In this document: one piece after another, positions 34,549 through 45,332 of the stretch
How the letters are laid out: the number at the start of each line of letters is the position of its first letter
How positions within the stretch are numbered: the stretch's first letter is position 1
From: Terriglobia bacterium
Lineage (GTDB): Bacteria; Acidobacteriota; Terriglobia; Terriglobales; Acidobacteriaceae
Assembly: GCA_021325035.1 (NCBI GenBank)
Contig: JAJPHW010000100.1
Coordinates: 20,506 to 84,505 of the forward strand
Length of the DNA stretch: 64,000 bases
Direction of reading: 5' to 3'
Made by a program: the position numbers and the translations under genes
The notes under the pieces: model-generated
Seen by the model: the letters and a program-made list of their open reading frames with translations, nothing else
Databases searched by the model: none
What the model was told of the DNA's origin: nothing

Positions 34549-34998
34549 CTACATAGTGATCGCAGAAGTTGAGGATGCTGACGTGCCCGGCGTACCGGGT
34601 TGTGCCGGCGCATATTTCGAAGCACATTTTGCTTGTAATTGTTTGGCATGGAAAACGCCATCGCGTCCAAAACTGCCGTCAGCTAAGGCCTGGGAATTAT
34701 CTTTCAACGTGTCAGGCGGAGCTTCTGTTCCGTTATAAACAACCGGCAAAATTTGGTCTTGCTCCACCAGTACGAACTCGACGTTCAGCCCGGTGCGCTT
34801 AATCGACCCCGGCTGAACATTGCCAGCCACGCGCAACCTCTTGGCGTATGCCGTATTGCCCATGCCATGCAGTTCTTTGATGGTGACGTAGTAGCTCTTG
34901 CTTTGTTGAACCCCGGTATAGGCGAGGTAGGCCAGCGATAAAAGGATTGCAACCGTGGCTCCTCCGAACTGCAAATACTTCTTTGCTTCATTGGACAT
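34549..34998 (-). CDS. ccmE: CcmE-type haem chaperone with CxxxY motif
   Basis: The 149-residue protein has a single N-terminal membrane helix (YLQFGGATVAILLSLAYLAY) and an OB-fold domain (LRVAGNVQPGSIKR, LPVVYNGTEAPPDTLKD). CcmE passes haem from CcmC to the cytochrome c ligase in the periplasm. The haem-attachment block reads LQAKCASKYAP, a CxxxY form in place of the usual HxxxY; that variant is known from archaeal and some deltaproteobacterial CcmE proteins. No other ccm gene is adjacent. It is divergent from ppa. A short Ser/Thr/Pro-rich tail ends the protein. Confidence 0.88.
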   Translation of the reverse strand: MSNEAKKYLQFGGATVAILLSLAYLAYTGVQQSKSYYVTIKELHGMGNTAYAKRLRVAGNVQPGSIKRTGLNVEFVLVEQDQILPVVYNGTEAPPDTLKDNSQALADGSFGRDGVFHAKQLQAKCASKYAPAQPGTPGTSASSTSAITM

Positions 34999-35116
34999 GG
35001 CTTTTTTTGTTCAGATGCGACTAAATCAAACTTTACTCGTGCCAAGGGCAAGGGTCAAGCAGCTATCCGATAGAATAGTAAAGTCTTAATTCTGTTTCGA
35101 GGTCTTTGAATTTTTT

Positions 35117-35677
35117 ATGATTCATCCCTGGCACGACGTTACTCCTGGCCACAAGCTGCCGCAGGAATTCCAGACGGTGGTCGAAATCCCCTTTGGATCC
35201 AGCGTTAAATATGAGTTGGACAAGACCAGCGGTCTTATCAAGCTCGATCGTGTTTTGTATTCCGCTGTGTACTACCCCGCAAACTATGGATTCATCCCTC
35301 AGACCCTCGCCGAGGACGACGATCCTTTAGACGTGCTTGTGCTCTGTCAGGAAACGGTTGTTCCTTTGACCATCATCAATGCGCGCGCAATCGGGTTGAT
35401 GACCATGATTGACGCAGGTAAACAGGACCACAAAATTATTGCCGTTGCTACGGAAGATCCGGAATTCAACAGCTATCACGAGGCTGACGAGATGCCTGCG
35501 CACCGCATGCTCATGCTGCGGCGGTTCTTTCAGGATTACAAACAACTAGAAGGCAAGGCGGTGGAAGTGGATGAAATTCGTCCGGCCAGCGAGGCATTTC
35601 CGGTGATTTCGGCGGCGCTACATCGTTATAGCGAGCAACGGCGCCGGGGATTTCACGAGCTGGCTTCAAAGCACTAA
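35117..35677 (+). CDS. ppa: inorganic pyrophosphatase (family I)
   Basis: The 186-residue protein hydrolyses pyrophosphate to phosphate in the cytoplasm. Family I features are [41 protein letters not shown] (contains the Asp-rich metal site), [19 protein letters not shown] and the C-terminal [15 protein letters not shown]. Length and motif order are normal. It is a monocistronic gene ended by a strong bidirectional terminator. Confidence 0.95.
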   Translation: MIHPWHDVTPGHKLPQEFQTVVEIPFGSSVKYELDKTSGLIKLDRVLYSAVYYPANYGFIPQTLAEDDDPLDVLVLCQETVVPLTIINARAIGLMTMIDAGKQDHKIIAVATEDPEFNSYHEADEMPAHRMLMLRRFFQDYKQLEGKAVEVDEIRPASEAFPVISAALHRYSEQRRRGFHELASKH

Positions 35678-35694
35678 TTTTCTCTATTTCAATA

Positions 35695-35727
35695 AAAATG
35701 GCCGCTCCATCTACGAGCGGCCATTTT
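35695..35727. terminator. bidirectional intrinsic terminator between ppa and M13 peptidase gene
   Basis: AAAATGGCCGCTC (35695-35707) and GAGCGGCCATTTT (35715-35727) are perfect 13-base arms around a 7-base loop. The A-rich left flank and T-rich right end give a U-run in both directions. It sits 17 bases after the ppa stop and 18 bases after the convergent peptidase stop, so it should serve both. Confidence 0.92.
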
Positions 35728-35745
35728 CTTGTAACCGTTATGTGA

Positions 35746-37761
35746 TTACCAGACGCGGCAAGCGTTGGCGCTAACCATCGCATCTCCCGCCTTGCAGGAC
35801 CATGCCTTTTCAAACTCAGACATGTTCTGCACTACGCCATCCACACGCCATTTACCCGGTGAATGTGGATCGGTTAGGACGAGCATCCGCGCAATTTCCG
35901 GACGCTGCTTCATGCACCATACCCGGCCGAAGCCGAGGAAATAGCGCTGTGCCGGAGTATAGCCGTCAATCTTTGCATCGGCTTGGGTTGGCGTCATGGT
36001 CTCGTTCAACGCTCGAAACGCAATGCGGGCGCCGCCATTGTCGGCTGTGTTTTCGCCGAGAGTCAACTTGCCATTCAGTTTGAGATCGTCCACCGAGATG
36101 AAATTGCTGTATTCGTTGGAGATGCAGCTTGCCCGTTCATCAAACTTCTTGCCATCTTCGGCAGTCCACCAATCGCGCAAGTTGCCTTGTGGATCGAATT
36201 GCCGCCCCTGATCGTCGAAGCCGTGCGTCAATTCGTGCCCAATGACGAGCCCGATTCCGCCGAAGTTCACGGCATCATCCATTTTCTTGTCGAAAAATGG
36301 CGGCTGTAAAATGCCGGCAGGGAAGACAATCTCATTGTTCGACGGGTTGTAATAAGCATTGACCGTGGGCGGCGACATTCCCCACTCTTTCTTGTCCACC
36401 GGCTTGCCAATCTTTGCTATCTGCCGTTTGGATTCAAATTCGTTGGCCCGTTCGAAGTTGCCGAGCAAATCTCCGCGAACAATGGTCAGGGAACTATAGT
36501 CGCGCCATTGATCAGGGTAGCCAATTTTGTTGGTAATGGCTGCGAGCTTCTTTTGCGCTTCAACCTTCGTGGTGTCGGACATCCAGTCGAGGCTTTGAAT
36601 GTCTTCGCCTAAAGATTTTTCCAGCGCAGAGACCATCTTCAGCATGCGGGCTTTGCCGTCAGCCCCGAAAGTGAGTTCAACATAGCGCTGGCCAAGAGCT
36701 TCACCCAAAGCGGTGTCCGTTGCCGCTACGCAGCGCTTCCATCGTGCCTGGATTTCTTTTTGGCCAGTTAACGCCTTGCGGTATTCAAAATTTGCATCTA
36801 CAAAAGGCTTGGACAGCCAGGGCGATGCCACCGTCATGACGTGCAAGCTGGCATATGTCTTGAGTGAATCGAGCGACTCGGATGCCAGAATAGCGTTTAC
36901 ATCTTTGAAGAAATCCGGATTTGTGACATTCAGGTCAGTAAAGGCCGGCGCACCAATTGCAGTGAAATAGCGATTGAAGGCAAAATCCGGTGCCAGGGCC
37001 ACTGTGGCATCGAGGCTCATCTTATGGTCGAGCTTTTTCGGGTCGCGGCGCTCGGTACGGTCCATCGAGGCTTTCGCCAATGCCGTTTCAATACGAAGGA
37101 CTGTTTGCGCCGATTCTGCGGCCTGTGCGCCGGATTGACCGTTTAGCTTGAATAACGCGGTCGCGTAATCCACCAAACTCTTGCGCAACTCGAGATTATG
37201 CGGAGTGTCTTTCAGGTATTGGTCGCGGTCGGGAAGGGTGAGTCCGCTCTGGTCAATTTCGGCAATGTCCATGCTGGCGTTGTGGAGATCAGCATCGGCG
37301 CCAAAATCGAAAAATGTATTGGTGCCCATGAGGTGGTCGTGGGCGATGACCTCCATCAATCCAGCTTTATCTTTTGCTGCCGCAATGCGGTCAAGGGCCG
37401 GTTTCAAGGGAGCGGCGCCCTTGGCATCTACGGCTTTTTCATCCATGCAGGCGTCGTAGAAGTCGCCAATTTTTTGATCAATGGCGTCGCGGCCTGGTTT
37501 ATCGGCGGAAGCTTTTTCAAGAATTCCCTTTAAAATCATGCGGTTTCTTTCGGCCAGTTCGCTGAATGATCCCCAGCGCGACTGGTCGGCAGGAATTTCA
37601 GTGTTTTTGAGCCAGGTTCCGCAGGCGTATTGGTAGAAGTCGCTACATGGATTTTCACTCTTATCAACTGTGCTGGTGATGGAGTCGTAATTGGTTGGAG
37701 TTTGCGCGGCGCACAATAGCGCCAGCAGAGGTAGGCAGAGCAACAAAAAGTATTTACGCAT
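35746..37761 (-). CDS. M13-family (neprilysin-like) zinc endopeptidase, secreted
   Basis: The 671-residue protein has a signal peptide (RKYFLLLCLPLLALLCAAQ), then the Peptidase_M13_N and M13 domains. The active site reads VIGHELTHGFDDQG (HExxH), with the third zinc ligand in ENTADNGG and substrate-binding NAYYNPSNNEIVFPAG. It ends in CRVW, as the family does. It probably degrades small peptides in the periplasm or outside the cell. The ATG at 37761 has AGAGGA 6 bases upstream; longer in-frame starts place residues ahead of the signal peptide. It is divergent from thiC. Confidence 0.93.
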   Translation of the reverse strand: MRKYFLLLCLPLLALLCAAQTPTNYDSITSTVDKSENPCSDFYQYACGTWLKNTEIPADQSRWGSFSELAERNRMILKGILEKASADKPGRDAIDQKIGDFYDACMDEKAVDAKGAAPLKPALDRIAAAKDKAGLMEVIAHDHLMGTNTFFDFGADADLHNASMDIAEIDQSGLTLPDRDQYLKDTPHNLELRKSLVDYATALFKLNGQSGAQAAESAQTVLRIETALAKASMDRTERRDPKKLDHKMSLDATVALAPDFAFNRYFTAIGAPAFTDLNVTNPDFFKDVNAILASESLDSLKTYASLHVMTVASPWLSKPFVDANFEYRKALTGQKEIQARWKRCVAATDTALGEALGQRYVELTFGADGKARMLKMVSALEKSLGEDIQSLDWMSDTTKVEAQKKLAAITNKIGYPDQWRDYSSLTIVRGDLLGNFERANEFESKRQIAKIGKPVDKKEWGMSPPTVNAYYNPSNNEIVFPAGILQPPFFDKKMDDAVNFGGIGLVIGHELTHGFDDQGRQFDPQGNLRDWWTAEDGKKFDERASCISNEYSNFISVDDLKLNGKLTLGENTADNGGARIAFRALNETMTPTQADAKIDGYTPAQRYFLGFGRVWCMKQRPEIARMLVLTDPHSPGKWRVDGVVQNMSEFEKAWSCKAGDAMVSANACRVW

Positions 37762-37900
37762 GAATGATCCTCTTGGTTTTTGGCGAACCCGCGATTTTAA
37801 GCCGATTTCGCTGGACGAGCAAGCGGCGATGTCAATTAGTACGCGGTTTTCCCGTGTAAAGTTCATAAATTGCGCGGCGTATAATCGAGTTTCATCTTAA

Positions 37901-39391
<1,491 letters not shown>

Positions 39392-39394
39392 TGG

Positions 39395-40042
39395 TCAACC
39401 CTTAAAATCCGCCACGCCGTCCCACACCAACTGCACCGCTATCGCCAGAATCAGGAAGCCGAAGATGCGATTAATTGCGCCCATTGCGCCCGGCCCCAAA
39501 CGGCGCTCCAAGGGCGCACCCAACATAAGAAATAAATAGCAAGAAAGCGCGACTGCGGCGATGCCTACGATCATGCCTATATACGCAACCCAGTGGTCGG
39601 CATGCGCGGCCAATCCCATGACCACGCCAATAGCTCCGGGGCCGGAAAGCAGCGGCATCGCGAGCGGAGTAAAGGAAACGTCTTCTTTCGTAGCAGCTTC
39701 GTCACTTTCTGCGGGTGTAATGCGACTGGAGGAAGTCACCATGCCCCAGGCAGTGTTGGCGACGATCAATCCTCCGGCGATTTTCAAAACGGGTAGGGAA
39801 ATTCCGAAGAAGCTGAGAACGAAACGTCCGAAAAATAAAAACACCACCAGAATTCCGAAAACATACAAAGAAGTCTTGATGGCGACCCAACTGCGTTCCC
39901 ATCGGGTGAGGCGCCCCGTCAATGTGTAGAAAACGGGGATTCCGCCAAAAGGATCGACAATCGGAAAGAGCGCTAAAAATGTCGCGGCCGCAGCCAAGGG
40001 CACGTCATGTAGGAAATGCTCAACTGCGTTGCTGGCAACCAT
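39395..40042 (-). CDS. MarC-family integral membrane protein
   Basis: The 215-residue protein has about six transmembrane helices. Family blocks are FLALFPIVDPFGGIPVFYTLT, VFLFFGRFVLSFFGISLPVLKIAGG, FTPLAMPLLSGPGAIGVVMGLA and RIFGFLILAIAVQ. MarC proteins have no settled function; the old link to multiple antibiotic resistance was withdrawn for E. coli. ATG 40042 is chosen because it starts where the family starts; an open extension to 40201 overlaps the divergent glycosyltransferase gene. Confidence 0.88.
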   Translation of the reverse strand: MVASNAVEHFLHDVPLAAAATFLALFPIVDPFGGIPVFYTLTGRLTRWERSWVAIKTSLYVFGILVVFLFFGRFVLSFFGISLPVLKIAGGLIVANTAWGMVTSSSRITPAESDEAATKEDVSFTPLAMPLLSGPGAIGVVMGLAAHADHWVAYIGMIVGIAAVALSCYLFLMLGAPLERRLGPGAMGAINRIFGFLILAIAVQLVWDGVADFKG

Positions 40043-40152
40043 ACGAATTACGGTACTACGCAAAAAGCGTCCGACGCCAGTTCCTAACTCGACAATTCGC
40101 CGTAAGCTCTGCCGTGGAAGGCCAGTGTAAAATCGCGCCAACGGGGAAATGG

Positions 40153-41868
40153 GTGAGAATTTTACTGCTGCACCCTGACGATTCAGTTCACTCAGGGCCA
40201 TGGTCGGGGGAGCGATGGGATCTCGTTATTGATCTTGCCTGGGCAGGCCGCTGCGCTTATGCCGATATTTCACGAAAATTAGGATGCCCCGTTCGCAGTA
40301 TTCAGGAGCTTGCTGATCCGAAAGCGCATGCATCCAAGTTGCGGGAAGTGCTTGCCATTGGGAACGGCTGCTTCGTAGATCGTTACGGGATTGATTGGTG
40401 GGAATTCGCGAATCCTTATCGCTTTCCAATCCTGGACCAGATTCTATTCGTTTCGCAGCTCAACGCGGATTTCCCATCGCATGCCGACATCATTGCTACA
40501 AAACCGCACCTGCTGGTGCGGATTTTGTCTCAGATTCGCTCACAGGAAATTAAAGCGTTTCTGCCCGATCCTCACACCGGCAGTATGTATGCCCTCAAAA
40601 GATATGCCAGGATTTTGCGAACATTCGAGCCGGCGAGTTTACTTCAGATAGCTTTCGATAAATGGGACACGCATTATGCGCTTCGCCGTTGGTTTGCCAG
40701 AGTTGGATCTTCGAACGGATCCAGCAAAGTATTGCAGCCTTCAGCCTATCGCAACGTCACGCGAACACAAGCAGAATTTGCACGCCTATTGCCGCACAAA
40801 GAATTCCTGTCCGTCGTAACGCGCCGCGATGGCCGGTTGGCAGGCTTACCTCCAAATGTGGAGGTGCGTTCACTCGCGGGATACGCACCTAAATCAATCT
40901 CATCTGGTACCGAGCAAGAGATTCGACAACTGCAGCAGACGTGGACAAAAAGCACATTCATCAAAGACAGCATGGAGTTGCAACTCGCGGAAAAGTTGGG
41001 AGCGTTTAAGAACTTCCCACAATTTCTGGAATCCGGTTTGCGGGTTCGTGATGCCTGGTGGGCAGTTTTAGAAAAAGAGCGGATCAGTGCGGTGCTATCT
41101 GCTGATGAAAACAATCCTTTTACGCGGATGCCGATCTCTCTCGCGCGTCAAAGGAACATTCCGACGGTTTATGTGGAACACGGCGCCCTGAATTTCAATC
41201 TTGGTTTTCGCGAACCATGTTCACATCGCTATTTAGCCCATGGCGAAATGCTCAAAGATTACTGGTTGCGATGGTGCCATCTTCCGGAAAAGAAAATTAC
41301 ATTAGGCGCAAACGTGCCCGAGCAAAGTCCTGAGCCTGTCAAAACACAGCGCGATCTTATTGTGTTTTTTTCCTCTGAGTATGAATCAGCAGCAGGCCGG
41401 ATACAGGATTTCTATCGGGAGGCTTTGCCGCGGTTATGCGCGTTGGCACAAAAATATGAGCGCAAAGTCGTCGTCAAGCTGCATCCTTTCGAAAGCATGT
41501 CGGCCCGGCGGCAGCTGATAAAAGAGACACTTTCAAGTGCTCAACTGGAATATCTTGATATTCGCGGCGGCCCGCTTACAAATGATTTACTGGATGATAC
41601 GTGGGTAGCGTTAACCGTTGAGTCCAGCGCAGCAGTCGAATGTGCCATGGCCGGCATTCCCGTATTTTTATGCAATTGGTTTGACGCCTCGTGGTGGGGG
41701 TATTGTGAGCAATTTATCCGTTTTTCGGTGGCCCAAGCATTAAACTCACCGGACGAAATTGCGGGTATTCCGAATCGAATGCCGAGTCGGGAAAAGATGC
41801 TCGCAGTTAGGCAAATGCTCGCGACTCCCATGACTTCTCAACAATTCGAAGCAACTCTAAGACTTTAA
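40153..41868 (+). CDS. capsule-type GT-B glycosyltransferase-like protein
   Basis: The 571-residue protein is not a standard GT4 enzyme. Its C-terminal half has TVYVEHGALNFNLGF, VVVKLHPFESMSARRQLI and ALTVESSAAVECAMAGIPVFLCNW, a pattern shared with capsule/Kdo transferases and CDP-glycerol-type GT-B proteins. The N-terminal 250 residues I do not recognise. The GTG at 40153 follows GGGGA at 40143-40147; an in-frame extension to 39922 runs antisense through marC and is unlikely. It is isolated from the main glycan cluster. Its stop overlaps the convergent M28 gene by 4 bases. Confidence 0.65.
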   Translation: MRILLLHPDDSVHSGPWSGERWDLVIDLAWAGRCAYADISRKLGCPVRSIQELADPKAHASKLREVLAIGNGCFVDRYGIDWWEFANPYRFPILDQILFVSQLNADFPSHADIIATKPHLLVRILSQIRSQEIKAFLPDPHTGSMYALKRYARILRTFEPASLLQIAFDKWDTHYALRRWFARVGSSNGSSKVLQPSAYRNVTRTQAEFARLLPHKEFLSVVTRRDGRLAGLPPNVEVRSLAGYAPKSISSGTEQEIRQLQQTWTKSTFIKDSMELQLAEKLGAFKNFPQFLESGLRVRDAWWAVLEKERISAVLSADENNPFTRMPISLARQRNIPTVYVEHGALNFNLGFREPCSHRYLAHGEMLKDYWLRWCHLPEKKITLGANVPEQSPEPVKTQRDLIVFFSSEYESAAGRIQDFYREALPRLCALAQKYERKVVVKLHPFESMSARRQLIKETLSSAQLEYLDIRGGPLTNDLLDDTWVALTVESSAAVECAMAGIPVFLCNWFDASWWGYCEQFIRFSVAQALNSPDEIAGIPNRMPSREKMLAVRQMLATPMTSQQFEATLRL

Positions 41869-44048
41869 CGCGTTCCTTCAAGAGCTTTCGAAGCGCGATT
41901 TAGGGCTGCTGCCAGCTTGCTTAATTCATGCTGCGTTCGTTGAAGGTCATGCTGATCAATGGCTTCGTTCACACCCGGAATGACCACCGCAGCATAGCCT
42001 GTATATTCTCCGGGGGCGTAAATCGAATGCTTGAACCAGCTACGCCGAGGCAATCCCTCGGGCGAAAGTAACGCTCGTTCGGCATCAACTAACTGGGCAT
42101 TTAGAGCATTTGCATCGTGGCTTGTTTTCCTTTGCTTTGCCAGAATTTTGCTTCCAGCCTCTTCAAAATGCCGGGCGGCATCCGTCGCTTCCCCAAAGCT
42201 CGGAGCTTTATCGCCGAATTCTAACTGCGCTTTTTTACTAGCGGCGTCCAGATAGGCCAGAATTTCTTTTCCATATTCTTCGTAGTCGTAGGGCAGTACG
42301 TCCGAGTCGGCCATCCGGATAACTTCAAGCCCAAAAACTCGCGCCATCTCCTGCTCATAGACAAAGTCGGGATCGCCAAATTTTTTAAACCAATTGAAGT
42401 TATCGAACGCCGAATGGTAAACCCCATACGGTCCCGTTGAACCAACATCTGTCGAGGGAACCCCGAGGTGTTGAAGAAACGCGGTGTAATCGGAACCACT
42501 CCCCAAATCGCCAACGGGTACGTCTGGCTTTGCTTGGGCGGCCGGAGGACGGAATCCATTCGTGGTGCTTCCGCGATTTGTATTAGTAGCGTCAGGCTGG
42601 TTCGCTTTTTGCCATACATCGTAAACTGTGCCGCCTTGGGGACTTGAAACCGTCATGGATATATCACGAATAAATTGCTTCAAACTCGGTACGGAAGATG
42701 CGCCGAATTTCGACCCTGAAACGGCGACATCCATATTGAAATAAGCTGCCGCTTTGCTAAGTTCAGCTTCATGCTGTTCTGCCCATTCGGTGGATCCGAT
42801 AAGCCCAAATTCTTCCCCATCCCAGCTTCCGAAAATAATGGTCCGTTTGGGCCTCCAACCGGCCTTGAGCAATTCGCCAATTCCGTGAACAGATTCAAGC
42901 ATCGCAGCGGTGCCGCTGTTGGGATCAACGGCTCCGTAAACCCAGGCGTCGCGATGATTGCCCGCAACAACCCAGGCATCGGGCGATTCGCTTCCTGGAA
43001 TTTTTCCAGTGACATCCCAGATTGTGCGGTACTGATAATCCTGTTTGAGATGCATTTTTACTTTTACTGACCCTGGTCCAACGTGGTAAGTGAATGGCAA
43101 AGCGCCTTGCCATGATCTTGGTGTGGTCGGGCCAGACAAATGCTCAAGAATTGGCGTCGCGTCGGCGTATGAAAGCGGTGTAACTGGAATTGTCGGCATG
43201 GCCGCCGATTGCGCGGGTGGGGTACGTTTGGCATCTGGCAAGTCGGGTGTCGAGGCAATTCCTGGCGTCGTTGGGTCGCCAGCGAATTCAAAAATATATC
43301 CGACGGAGCCACGCTGCACTCCAGTATCAGGACGCCATGGTCCTTTGGGATATTTATCCCCTTGTTGCCAGCCGTCATCCATGGGATCGCTGTAGATAAT
43401 GACGCCCGCAGCCCCGTGTTGCTGCGCAATAAAAGCCTTCACGCCGCGAAAGTTTTGCCCGTAGCGGCACAGAACAATTTTTCCCCGGACATCAATTTTC
43501 AAGTTGTCCAATGTTTTGAAATCATCCGGAGTGCCATAATTGGCATAAACCACATCGGCTTCCACGTCTGCGGAAGGAGACAGGCCGTTAAACGGCATCA
43601 CCACGCGAGGATCATCCTGAAATGGATCTCCGTCCACGTGCTCCCGTGTTGGCCCATGCATGTGAACATCGGGAGGTGCGGTAATATCCACGCTGATTTC
43701 TGACGGATAGTTGAGCCACACCCGATATTCCTCAATTTTTGTTTCCAGCCCAGCCTCCCGAAATTTCCTCGCTACGTATTCTGCGGTAGCCTTGTCCTCC
43801 GGAGTCCCAGCCATGTGCGGAGCCTGCGTGAGGATGCGTAAATGTTCTTCTGCGTGCTTGGGGTCAGGCACAGCGAGAAAACGTCGTTCCCAATCTTGTT
43901 CCTGAGAGGAATTCGCGAAGCCAAAAATTGGCGCGGATGTCTTGGAACCATCACCGGATGCCGGCCGAACATATCCGCTGGTGGATGGAAGCAGGAAGGG
44001 GAAAATCAACAAAAATGCGATTGCTTTGCCGCCAAGCGCTTTAATCAT
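41865..44048 (-). CDS. M28-family peptidase (glutamate carboxypeptidase II-like)
   Basis: The 727-residue secreted protein starts with a signal peptide (AIAFLLIFPFLLPSTSG). It has the PSMA/transferrin-receptor layout: an M28 core split by a PA domain (VRGKIVLCRYGQNFRGVKA, GAAGVIIYSDP), the zinc-site blocks GNHRDAWVYGAVDPNSGTA and GSWDGEEFGLIGSTEW, and YHSAFDNFNW. A helical dimerisation domain follows in the last 120 residues. It likely cleaves C-terminal acidic residues or dipeptides outside the cytoplasm. The next gene is divergent only 30 bases away, so their promoters must overlap coding sequence or each other. Confidence 0.92.
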   Translation of the reverse strand: MIKALGGKAIAFLLIFPFLLPSTSGYVRPASGDGSKTSAPIFGFANSSQEQDWERRFLAVPDPKHAEEHLRILTQAPHMAGTPEDKATAEYVARKFREAGLETKIEEYRVWLNYPSEISVDITAPPDVHMHGPTREHVDGDPFQDDPRVVMPFNGLSPSADVEADVVYANYGTPDDFKTLDNLKIDVRGKIVLCRYGQNFRGVKAFIAQQHGAAGVIIYSDPMDDGWQQGDKYPKGPWRPDTGVQRGSVGYIFEFAGDPTTPGIASTPDLPDAKRTPPAQSAAMPTIPVTPLSYADATPILEHLSGPTTPRSWQGALPFTYHVGPGSVKVKMHLKQDYQYRTIWDVTGKIPGSESPDAWVVAGNHRDAWVYGAVDPNSGTAAMLESVHGIGELLKAGWRPKRTIIFGSWDGEEFGLIGSTEWAEQHEAELSKAAAYFNMDVAVSGSKFGASSVPSLKQFIRDISMTVSSPQGGTVYDVWQKANQPDATNTNRGSTTNGFRPPAAQAKPDVPVGDLGSGSDYTAFLQHLGVPSTDVGSTGPYGVYHSAFDNFNWFKKFGDPDFVYEQEMARVFGLEVIRMADSDVLPYDYEEYGKEILAYLDAASKKAQLEFGDKAPSFGEATDAARHFEEAGSKILAKQRKTSHDANALNAQLVDAERALLSPEGLPRRSWFKHSIYAPGEYTGYAAVVIPGVNEAIDQHDLQRTQHELSKLAAALNRASKALEGTR

Positions 44049-44078
44049 AGGAATGAGGATTCTACTATTTTGACGTGA

Positions 44079-45332
44079 ATGATAGGAATGACTGTTGTTC
44101 CACAAGACCAAAAGGCCCATCTCAATGATTTACTATCAAAATTGGTCATGATGCTTCACTCTCGGCTACAGTCCCTCGGACGTCGCCGTACTCTTGTGTT
44201 CGCGGTCTTGTCAGTTCTTGCAATTGTTTCTTTTTTAGCCGTCTCGAAGCTCGTAAAGCGCTACAGCGAACAAGAACGAGCTCTCGCACGGCACATGTAC
44301 GCGCAAGGCCAAGCGGATCAACAGACGGGCCGGCCTGATCTTGCTCTTGAAGATTACAGGGCCGCGCTTCTGTACGACCGGGACAATTCTCAATATCAAC
44401 TGAGTCTGGCGCGCGCGTTACGTGATTCGGGCCGCACCGAAGAAGCGGAAACGTATCTGCTCAAATTATGGGAGGCCAACCCACAGGACGGCGCGGTGAA
44501 TCTTGCTTTAGGCCGCCTGTACGCGCGTAGAGGATCGATCGAAAACGCTCTGCACTATTACCACAATGCAATCTACGGAACATGGCCGGGCAATGCTGAC
44601 AAGGTTCGAAACGATGCCGAGTTTGAACTCGTTGAATTTCTTTTGAAGGCTAACGCAGCGCCGCAAGCTCAAGCAGAACTCATCTCATTCGCTGCTGCAC
44701 GGCCAGCAGATACAGCCATCCAGCTTCGTATCGCAAACTTGTTCATGCAAGCTCAGGATTATGAGCACGCACTTGTCCGATTTCGTGAAGTGCTCAGTCA
44801 GGATCCACGAAATGCTTTAGCTGCCGCGGGCGCGGGTGAAGCGGCCTTTGCGCTCGGGCGCTATCGCCATGCGGAATCTTATCTCCGTATTGCCGCCATT
44901 CTGAATCCGCAGGATGAACAAATCCGTGAGTTACTGCAAACGACTGGCATGATGCTCGAATCTGATCCGTTTATGCGGGGTATTTCTGACGCAGAACGTA
45001 CGCGGCGCATTCGAGCGGCATATACGCAGGCCGGTTCGAGACTTGATTCCTGTGCAAAGCAGCAGGGTATTGATCTTCAGCAAGCTTCCGCATCACCGGC
45101 GCCAGCCTCTGATCTGGTTTCTTTGCATAATCGTTGGATTGATATCAAGCCGAAGATGAAAAACCCGGCTGTAGCCGCAGTTGAAGAGGAAAACGGGAAT
45201 TCTGTCATAAGTTTAGTTGGATCCATTGAACAAGAAACCGCAACGCTCTGTGGCCCTCCGACAGGGATGGATAAGGTACTGCTTTTAATTTCACAAGAGC
45301 CGGCTTCTTCCGATACCGGAGCTGATAAGTGA
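44079..45332 (+). CDS. membrane-anchored TPR protein
   Basis: The 417-residue protein has one hydrophobic segment (TLVFAVLSVLAIVSFLAVSKLV, about residues 38-60). At least five TPR-like units follow (ALEDYRAALLYDRDNSQYQL, AETYLLKLWEANPQDGAVNL, ALVRFREVLSQDPRNALAAA, AESYLRIAAILNPQDEQI). The region after residue 320 is low in recognisable structure. TPRs mediate protein contacts; no partner can be named. The start is uncertain: ATGs at 44079, 44088 and 44148/44151 all lack a good ribosome site, and the last pair would leave a more usual 100-bp divergent gap. The stop overlaps the ClC gene start. Confidence 0.78.
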   Translation: MIGMTVVPQDQKAHLNDLLSKLVMMLHSRLQSLGRRRTLVFAVLSVLAIVSFLAVSKLVKRYSEQERALARHMYAQGQADQQTGRPDLALEDYRAALLYDRDNSQYQLSLARALRDSGRTEEAETYLLKLWEANPQDGAVNLALGRLYARRGSIENALHYYHNAIYGTWPGNADKVRNDAEFELVEFLLKANAAPQAQAELISFAAARPADTAIQLRIANLFMQAQDYEHALVRFREVLSQDPRNALAAAGAGEAAFALGRYRHAESYLRIAAILNPQDEQIRELLQTTGMMLESDPFMRGISDAERTRRIRAAYTQAGSRLDSCAKQQGIDLQQASASPAPASDLVSLHNRWIDIKPKMKNPAVAAVEEENGNSVISLVGSIEQETATLCGPPTGMDKVLLLISQEPASSDTGADK

